This document shows positions 31,623 through 37,278 of a stretch of DNA of 37,278 nt, in pieces. Each line of letters starts with the position of its first letter. Positions within the stretch are counted from its first letter, which is position 1. Source of the DNA: Reddybacter sp041622675. Lineage in GTDB: Bacteria > Pseudomonadota > Gammaproteobacteria > Pseudomonadales > Porticoccaceae. The notes beneath the pieces are model-generated. The model had not been told where the DNA came from. It saw only the letters and a list, made by a program, of their open reading frames with translations, and did not search any database. The position numbers were made by a program, and so were the translations under genes. The DNA lies in NCBI GenBank assembly GCA_041622675.1, contig JBFJYH010000026.1:1-37278 (forward strand), in the 5' to 3' direction.

Positions 31623-31627
31623 TGGCG

Positions 31628-32386
31628 ATGTCAGGACCCCGTATTGAATGCCAACAACTGGGGCTCAGCCTTGGTGGTGTCGATATTTTATCGGCTATCG
31701 ATCTCACCATTGCGGCCGCTGAAATTCACTGCGTTATCGGCCCCAATGGCGGCGGCAAAACTTCCTTTGTCCGTTCGCTATTGGGCCAAATGCCCCATTC
31801 CGGCGACGTTGAAATTCACTGGCAAACCCCCGCCAAACAACACACCATTGGCTATGTCCCGCAGTTTCTTGATTTCGATAAATCGCTACCCCTTAGCGTT
31901 GACGACTTTATGGCGATGATTTGCAATCGAAACCGGCCAAGTTTCGCCGGTTTTAGTCGCGGCAAACGCGAACTGGCAGAGAGGGCACTGGCGCGGGTAG
32001 GCCTGATTGGCAAGGGCAAAACACAATTGGGCAGTCTCTCTGGTGGGGAACGTCAACGTATGCTCTTTGCCCAGGCACTCATCCCCGAACCCGAACTACT
32101 GATCCTCGATGAGCCCATGACCAGCCTGGATAATCGCGGTGAAGAGATATTCCTCAGTTTAATTAAAGAATTACACAGCGAGGGTGTCACCATCGTCTGG
32201 ATAGCTCACGACTTACAACAAGTCAGGGATCTCGCCTCTTCGATCAGCTGTATCAACCGCACGTTGGTCTATGCCGGGCCACCCCAGCCTTTTCTCGACA
32301 GCGACAAGGCCGCAAAACTGTTCCGCTTTACACGCCCGGCCAATCCATCGCCTGCGCCATCCACGTCAACAGGTCCAGCACTATGA
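31628..32386 (+). CDS. Metal ABC transporter ATP-binding protein (ZnuC-like)
   Basis: A 252-residue ATPase. Walker A is Gly-Pro-Asn-Gly-Gly-Gly-Lys-Thr-Ser, the Q-loop Gln-Phe-Leu-Asp-Phe, the signature Leu-Ser-Gly-Gly-Glu-Arg-Gln-Arg, Walker B Leu-Leu-Ile-Leu-Asp-Glu-Pro, and the H-loop Ile-Ala-His-Asp-Leu. It powers the permease encoded next. The frame opens at GTG 31622, but GGAG (31616-31619) stands eight bases before ATG 31628, which is taken as the start. Its last codons overlap the permease start (ATGA). Confidence 0.92.
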   Translation: MSGPRIECQQLGLSLGGVDILSAIDLTIAAAEIHCVIGPNGGGKTSFVRSLLGQMPHSGDVEIHWQTPAKQHTIGYVPQFLDFDKSLPLSVDDFMAMICNRNRPSFAGFSRGKRELAERALARVGLIGKGKTQLGSLSGGERQRMLFAQALIPEPELLILDEPMTSLDNRGEEIFLSLIKELHSEGVTIVWIAHDLQQVRDLASSISCINRTLVYAGPPQPFLDSDKAAKLFRFTRPANPSPAPSTSTGPAL

Positions 32387-33288
32387 CTGACTTCTACGAG
32401 TGGCTGCGCACCTCCCTTCAGGCCTTGGCACAACAAGGTACGCTGCCCCAGGCCTTCGAATACGGTTTTGTCATTAACGCTCTACTCTGCGCCCTGCTAA
32501 TCGGCCCCCTATTGGGCGGCGTAGGTACCATGGTGGTGGCCAAACGTATGGCCTTTTTCTCACAATCCATTGGCAATGCCGCCATGACCGGTGTCGCTAT
32601 AGGTGTGATGCTTGGCGAGTCTTACACCGAACCCTATATTTCGATGTTCTGTTTCTGTATTTTATTTGCACTGTTACTGAACTACACCAAGGGCCGAACA
32701 CAGCTCTCGTCAGACACCTTAATTGGTGTCTTTCTCTCTGTCTCTCTCGCTGTCGGCGCCTCTTTGTTGCTGTTTGTTTCCGCCAAGGTCAACACCCATA
32801 TTTTAGAAGCCGTACTCTTTGGCTCAGTGTTAACCGTCAGCAATACCGATATGAACGTGCTTCTGGTTGTCACCTGCGTGGTACTTGCCCTAGGTATCCC
32901 TTTGTTTAACCACATGCTATTGGCCAGCCTCAACCCCAGCCTGGCAGACACGCGAAAAGTGAAGGTTGAGCTAATGGAATACGTGTTTGTGCTGATGATT
33001 ACCCTGCTCACCGTGGCCTGCCTAAAAATCGTCGGCGCGGTATTAGTGGAAGCCCTGCTGCTGATCCCCGCTGCAGCGGCGCGCAATGTGATCACTTCGC
33101 TGCGCGGCTTTGTCATTCTCAGCATGATTATTTCAACCGTCAGCTGCATTGCTGGTGTTTTAATCCCCATGCAATTCGATCTTCCCCTGCCCTCCGGTGG
33201 TGCCATCATTATGGTTGCAGCGAGTTTTTTTATCATCACGACCATTATGCGCGCCGTTTTCCCCGGCTACCGAGCGGCAAAAAATTAA
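32383..33288 (+). CDS. Metal ABC transporter permease (ZnuB/cluster A-I type)
   Basis: A 301-residue inner-membrane protein with about eight to nine hydrophobic segments from residue 25 onward. It has the family's Met-Ala-Phe-Phe-Ser-Gln-Ser-Ile-Gly-Asn-Ala-Ala near 56-67 (Asp/Ser-His-Ala in many relatives), and Gly-Ala-Val-Leu-Val-Glu-Ala-Leu-Leu-Leu-Ile-Pro-Ala-Ala-Ala-Ala-Arg near 217-233, the conserved metal-channel stretch. Replacement of the usual His by Asn-Ala at the first signature is notable for the group. It overlaps the ATPase gene by four bases and is probably translated with it. Confidence 0.9.
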   Translation: MTDFYEWLRTSLQALAQQGTLPQAFEYGFVINALLCALLIGPLLGGVGTMVVAKRMAFFSQSIGNAAMTGVAIGVMLGESYTEPYISMFCFCILFALLLNYTKGRTQLSSDTLIGVFLSVSLAVGASLLLFVSAKVNTHILEAVLFGSVLTVSNTDMNVLLVVTCVVLALGIPLFNHMLLASLNPSLADTRKVKVELMEYVFVLMITLLTVACLKIVGAVLVEALLLIPAAAARNVITSLRGFVILSMIISTVSCIAGVLIPMQFDLPLPSGGAIIMVAASFFIITTIMRAVFPGYRAAKN

Positions 33289-33348
33289 CGCGCTAATGCA
33301 TCGCGCTGTCATCAGGTGACGAACATTGTTCTGCAAGGAATTAAGGTC

Positions 33349-34416
33349 ATGAAAAAACACAATCCGCCCAGCGCAACCACAAACAGGCTCAACGGCCTCA
33401 CCCTGTGTCTGTTGTTCGCACTCTCACTCTGTGCTTCCACCATTGCCCCGCAGGCCTTAGCCGCTGACAAAACGCCTAAAAACGCTAATACAAATAACGA
33501 AGCAGTTCGCAAAGACACCCTGATCATCACCTCACTACCCGTCACCTATTATCTCGGCACGGCCCTAGCTGCCAACACCTCTATTCAGGTAAAGAACTTG
33601 CCAAAAAGAGGTCGGCGTTTAAACGGGCAGGTGAGTTTTTTCACCTCTCGGGCCGACAAACTGGCGGCAACCTTTAAAGCGGCATCGGCAGTTATTACCA
33701 TCGGCAAGTTGTGGCGCGAAGACCCTTTATTTACCGCCGCGCGCTCGGCCAATATCCACATTGTAGAAATCGATGCTACTAAACCTTGGTCGAGTACGCT
33801 GGAAGGTATCTCAGTAGCCATGACACCTGTCCAGGATGCACCCTGGACAACAGACAGCCAAAAATCCGGGCATGGCGCCGCAGCCGATGCAATCAAGCCA
33901 TCGCCCTTTTACTGGTTAAGCCTTGTTAATAGTGCCCGCTCTGCTGACATTATCGCCCAGGACTTAATGCGCCTGGTGCCCAGTGAAGCAGAGACTATCA
34001 AAACGAATTTAGCGGGCGTGCGCAGTCAATTGATGGAACTCCAACGCCGCAGCGAACTAGCCCTGCTCACTGCACCTGACATCACTGTGTTTTCCCTCGC
34101 CCCCGAGCTGGTTTACCTCACCAGCGAACAAAACCTTTTTGTCGACGCCAGCTTTTATAAACAGGATATCGAGTGGACAAGTGACGATAGCACCGCCTTT
34201 GAAAAGCACCTAAAGGACAATCAAATCGGTGTGGTATTGCATAAGTGGGAGCCAGCAGAGCCCATTCTTAACGCTATAAAAGCCGCTAAGGCAAAACTGG
34301 TTATTATAGAAACCCTCGATGCTGGCATCGCCAAAAAAGGCCAGATGCTCCCCGAGAGCTACGTCCTATTAATGGAAGAAAACCTCAATCAGTTAAAGGC
34401 GGCATTCACCGAGTAG
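33349..34416 (+). CDS. ZnuA-superfamily binding protein lacking canonical metal ligands
   Basis: A 355-residue protein with signal peptide (cleavage after Ala-Leu-Ala, about 36-38). The fold of a cluster A-I binding protein is suggested by Ile-Thr-Ser-Leu-Pro-Val-Thr-Tyr-Tyr-Leu near 60-69 and by Ser-Pro-Phe-Tyr-Trp-Leu-Ser-Leu near 185-192, the place of Asp-Pro-His-x-Trp-Leu in normal members. Phe187 replaces the ligand His, no Pro-His-x-Tyr occurs at the first site, and no Ser-His is seen at the third. It may bind something else, or act as an adaptor. AAGGAA (33335-33340) stands eight bases before ATG 33349, preferred to GTG 33316. It is last in the operon. Confidence 0.7.
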   Translation: MKKHNPPSATTNRLNGLTLCLLFALSLCASTIAPQALAADKTPKNANTNNEAVRKDTLIITSLPVTYYLGTALAANTSIQVKNLPKRGRRLNGQVSFFTSRADKLAATFKAASAVITIGKLWREDPLFTAARSANIHIVEIDATKPWSSTLEGISVAMTPVQDAPWTTDSQKSGHGAAADAIKPSPFYWLSLVNSARSADIIAQDLMRLVPSEAETIKTNLAGVRSQLMELQRRSELALLTAPDITVFSLAPELVYLTSEQNLFVDASFYKQDIEWTSDDSTAFEKHLKDNQIGVVLHKWEPAEPILNAIKAAKAKLVIIETLDAGIAKKGQMLPESYVLLMEENLNQLKAAFTE

Positions 34417-34442
34417 CGCCGCATATTTTCATCGGGGTATTG

Positions 34443-37278
34443 CTAAACCACCACAATCAAACGCAGCGCATCGAACTTCAATTGCCCGTGGGCCAAATAG
34501 CTTTGCGATAGAGCCATCGACTCGCGCAGGTAGTCAATTTCTTCACTGCGAATACTTGAATTAACCGCGGCCAGTGCTTGCAGGCGCTCAAGTTCAGCCT
34601 TTTGCCCCTCGGCCATACGTCGTTGAGCCTCGGCGATTAAGTCCACTTGCTGGGCCTCGACAATCGTTTCAGCGTGGGCGACCAAGGTATCAACCTGGGT
34701 GCGCACATGCTTCACCATATCGACCGCGGTGCGCCGTTTAACCCGCTGGCACAATTTGGCAAAGTGGGCCTCGGTGAGTATTTGGCTAAAGTCTTTACCG
34801 CTCTCATCGACCACGACTCGCACTACTGACTGGGGGATATAGCGCCCCAGCTGCATGACTTTGGGGGCTGGGCAATAAAAATTGAACATGCCTTCCAGTA
34901 AAAGTGTTCCCGGCTTCAAGGGTGGCAGTTTTAAGGTACAAACCGTGGTGCTACCAAAGTCACCGTTGGCAATTTGCTCCATCGCTGCGACCACCAGAGG
35001 ATGCTCCCAGGTCAAAAAACGCATATCTTCACGGCTCAGGGCGCGACGCCGCGAAAAGGTTGCGGTAAGGCCGTCTTCAGGCAGGCCCGGCAGATTTTGA
35101 CCCAGCATATGGTCGCTCGGCATAACGACAATGCTATCGGCACTGTGATGGCTCTGCTCAATGCCGAACTCATCGAAGACCTTACTTAAATAATCTTCCA
35201 GCTCACCACTTTGTTCGGCCTCTAGCATGGCATCGATGACATCATTGGCAAGCCCCGAGTTGCAAGAATTCATCTCCAGCAAACGGTCGCGCCCCTTTTG
35301 TAAGTTCTCGAGTGCGGCCTCTGTGAGTTGATGGGTTTGCTCCACCAAACTGGCGAGAGCCGCCCCATCACCGGGATTGCGCAAACAATGGTGCAATTGC
35401 TCGACCACTTGCTGATAAATACTCAGCCCCACTGGGCAAACGCGCTGGAAGGCCCCTAGACCTTCGCTGTACCAACGCAGCATGACTTCCTGTGCACTGC
35501 CCTCGTGAAAAGGCACGTGGATTTGCACATCTTGACGCTGGCCGATGCGGTCGAGGCGACCAATACGCTGTTCCAACAGGTCGGGATTAAGTGGCAAATC
35601 AAATAACACCAGGTGGTTGGCAAACTGGAAGTTGCGGCCCTCACTGCCAATTTCAGAACAAATCAGGGTTTGCGCGCTGTCCTGCTCGTCGGCAAAATAG
35701 GCCGCTGCGCGGTCGCGGGCAATTAAACTCATGCCCTCATGGAAGACACCAGAGCGCACGCCTTCACGCAAACGCAAGTGCTCTTCTAATTCTTGCGCTG
35801 TCACCGATTGGGCACAAATCACTAGCACCTTTTCCTGGCGGTGCTGGGCTAGCCAATCGACCAGCCACTCGACCCTGGGGTCGAGAAACAACCACTCCTC
35901 GCCAAGCGCCTCTTCAGGCTGGAGACAGCGACGTAAATCGTCCTCGCTTTGCCCCACATCATCACTCGTAGTAGAGACCTCGATAGGGTTGGGCAGAGCA
36001 TAACCCTGTAAATAGCGCTGAGGAAAACCTTCAACCGCTTCGCGAGTATTGCGAAATAACACGCGTCCGGTGCCGTGGCGGTCGAGTAAATCCTGTACCA
36101 AGCCCGCGATTAATGTCTTTAGGGCGTCGTCATTACTCGTTTGCAGGGCCGCCTGTAATTCATCGGCGGCGTCAGTGCCAAGATAAGCGCTAACCTGAGC
36201 AATCACCTCGGCATCGAGGGTCAGGGCATCACCACTTTGCAGGGATTGCACCAATTCACTCACTGCCTGATAGCGACTTTCTTCCTCGACAAAGGTGGGT
36301 AAATCGTAATAGCGATCAGGGTCGAGTAAACGCAGGCGTGCAAAGTGGCCCGCCACGCCCAGCTGCTCTGGCGTGGCCGTGAGCAACAGGAGACTGGGGA
36401 TGCGTGCGGCCAAGGCTTCAATACATTGATAGGCAGGGCTGGCGTGCTCTTCACTCCAGTTCAGGTGGTGGGCCTCATCGACGATCAACATATCCCAGCC
36501 CGCCGCCAGCGCCTGGTTGTGGCGACGTGGATTGTCACTTAAAAAACGGGTACTACACAGCACCAGCTGGGCTGTTTCAAAGGGGTTAATATCACCGCTT
36601 GGTGTTAGGGTTTGCTCTTCATCGAGACCTTCGTCTAGTTCATCGACAAAACCATCATCACCATCGTCACCCTCTTCCTCGCTTTGCTCCAACGCTGCGC
36701 AGCGCGCCTGATCAAGAATGGTGAAGTGCAAATTAAAGCGCCGCAACATTTCAACGAGCCATTGATGTACCAGACTGTCAGGTACAGCAATCAAAACGCG
36801 ACTGGCGCGCCCGGTATAGAGCTGCTGGTGTAAAATCAAACCCGCTTCAATGGTTTTACCCAAACCCACCTCATCGGCAAGTAGCACCCTAGGCGCATGG
36901 CGCACGCCGACACGGCTAGCGATATACAGCTGATGGGGCAGTAACTGCACGCGACCTCCGAGTAAGCCGCAAGCCGGTGACTGTTGGTGCTGGTGTAAAA
37001 ATTTCAGGGTTTGCTGACGCAACTCAAAGCGTGCGACCTTATCAACCTGGCCGGCAAACAAACGATCTTGTGGCTTGGAAAAATGCACAAAACTGTCGAG
37101 GTCCATCTCGTGCAGCACCACTTCTTGCCCATCGACATTTTCGCAGAGATAAATGACGCAGCCATTGCCCTCTTGCCGATCGATGATGGTTAATTCGATC
37201 CCCTCAGAATCTTTCACTTTATCGTCGATGGGATAGATTACCCGGCCTAAGGGGGCATTATCGGTGGCATAAACTCTG
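34443..37278 (-). CDS. rapA: RNA polymerase-associated protein RapA (SWI2/SNF2 ATPase), 5' end outside window
   Basis: The frame stays open to the window edge, where Arg-Val-Tyr-Ala-Thr-Asp and Gly-Arg-Val-Ile-Tyr match residues near 42-60 of E. coli RapA, so the start lies outside. RapA recycles RNA polymerase after termination. Visible parts: Phe-Ser-Lys-Pro-Gln-Asp-Arg-Leu-Phe-Ala-Gly-Gln, Pro-His-Gln-Leu, Walker A in Asp-Glu-Val-Gly-Leu-Gly-Lys-Thr, Asp-Glu-Ala-His-His (DEAH), Leu-Leu-Thr-Ala-Thr-Pro-Glu-Gln, and the helicase C-terminal Arg-Ile-Gly-Arg-Leu-Asp-Arg-Ile-Gly-Gln. It ends in Ala-Leu-Arg-Leu-Ile-Val-Val-Val. An acidic insertion rich in Glu, Asp and Gly (encoded near 36595-36690) is absent from E. 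coli. It converges on the metal operon, 26 bases apart. Confidence 0.96.
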   Translation of the reverse strand, partial: RVYATDNAPLGRVIYPIDDKVKDSEGIELTIIDRQEGNGCVIYLCENVDGQEVVLHEMDLDSFVHFSKPQDRLFAGQVDKVARFELRQQTLKFLHQHQQSPACGLLGGRVQLLPHQLYIASRVGVRHAPRVLLADEVGLGKTIEAGLILHQQLYTGRASRVLIAVPDSLVHQWLVEMLRRFNLHFTILDQARCAALEQSEEEGDDGDDGFVDELDEGLDEEQTLTPSGDINPFETAQLVLCSTRFLSDNPRRHNQALAAGWDMLIVDEAHHLNWSEEHASPAYQCIEALAARIPSLLLLTATPEQLGVAGHFARLRLLDPDRYYDLPTFVEEESRYQAVSELVQSLQSGDALTLDAEVIAQVSAYLGTDAADELQAALQTSNDDALKTLIAGLVQDLLDRHGTGRVLFRNTREAVEGFPQRYLQGYALPNPIEVSTTSDDVGQSEDDLRRCLQPEEALGEEWLFLDPRVEWLVDWLAQHRQEKVLVICAQSVTAQELEEHLRLREGVRSGVFHEGMSLIARDRAAAYFADEQDSAQTLICSEIGSEGRNFQFANHLVLFDLPLNPDLLEQRIGRLDRIGQRQDVQIHVPFHEGSAQEVMLRWYSEGLGAFQRVCPVGLSIYQQVVEQLHHCLRNPGDGAALASLVEQTHQLTEAALENLQKGRDRLLEMNSCNSGLANDVIDAMLEAEQSGELEDYLSKVFDEFGIEQSHHSADSIVVMPSDHMLGQNLPGLPEDGLTATFSRRRALSREDMRFLTWEHPLVVAAMEQIANGDFGSTTVCTLKLPPLKPGTLLLEGMFNFYCPAPKVMQLGRYIPQSVVRVVVDESGKDFSQILTEAHFAKLCQRVKRRTAVDMVKHVRTQVDTLVAHAETIVEAQQVDLIAEAQRRMAEGQKAELERLQALAAVNSSIRSEEIDYLRESMALSQSYLAHGQLKFDALRLIVVV

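Noticed and set aside
32682..33245. 187-codon frame opposite the permease gene
   Set aside because: It is the antisense of a clear membrane permease; low-complexity Thr/Ile/Ser composition is the mirror of hydrophobic codons.
1..37278. tRNA, rRNA, CRISPR array, insertion sequence or prophage
   Set aside because: No cloverleaf-like TTCGA-type arms in the gaps, no regular spaced repeats, and no transposase, integrase or phage protein among the frames.

Overview
The window is from a free-living, Gram-negative gammaproteobacterium. The evidence is a set of typical gammaproteobacterial housekeeping proteins (RapA, RhlB, DbpA, RimO, SprT, CysZ, Rnm, a subclass-IA Fpr), a PomA-type flagellar stator, and many short-chain dehydrogenases together with a CaiB-type CoA transferase and an F420-type/luciferase-like oxidoreductase. 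This mix is typical of marine lipid- and steroid-using lineages such as Spongiibacteraceae and other Cellvibrionales. The lineage is inferred from protein character and was not tested. I see no tRNA, rRNA, CRISPR array, transposase, integrase or phage gene.

Layout. 1-1320: the 3' end of an SDR gene and a cytochrome b561. 1503-5100: CoA transferase (-), sulfate permease CysZ (+) and RhlB helicase (-); the last two converge on a bidirectional terminator. 5182-9025: a DoxX/glutamate-synthase-like pair (-) and a divergent MATE exporter (+). 9357-10552: two nearly identical tandem lipoproteins of unknown function. 10646-16555: a catabolic-looking block of four SDRs, one LLM oxidoreductase and an AraC regulator. 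16556-17510: almost 1 kb without an intact gene, holding the remnant of a GFA-type gene. 17511-21385: RimO, then a stator operon motA-motB-pilZ. 21902-25075: a five-gene minus-strand run, dbpA-sprT-FKBP-GIY-YIG-DUF2288. 25195-28445: Rnm, YceI, and a LysR regulator divergent from fpr. 28714-34416: a seven-gene plus-strand operon that looks like a composite metal-uptake system. 34443-end: RapA, cut by the window edge.

The most interesting region is 28714-34416. It combines a cluster A-I (Zn/Mn/Fe-type) ABC transporter (binding protein, ATPase, permease) with two small exported proteins that resemble the NikL and NikK (DUF4198) accessory proteins of ECF nickel/cobalt transporters. It also has a membrane-anchored protein of unknown function and a second binding protein that has lost the expected histidine ligands. 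Most genes overlap or are closely spaced, and a hairpin-rich leader precedes the first. The metal it carries cannot be read from the sequence.

All starts, promoters, hairpins and identities were read by eye. Family names come from recognising motifs, not from database searches.
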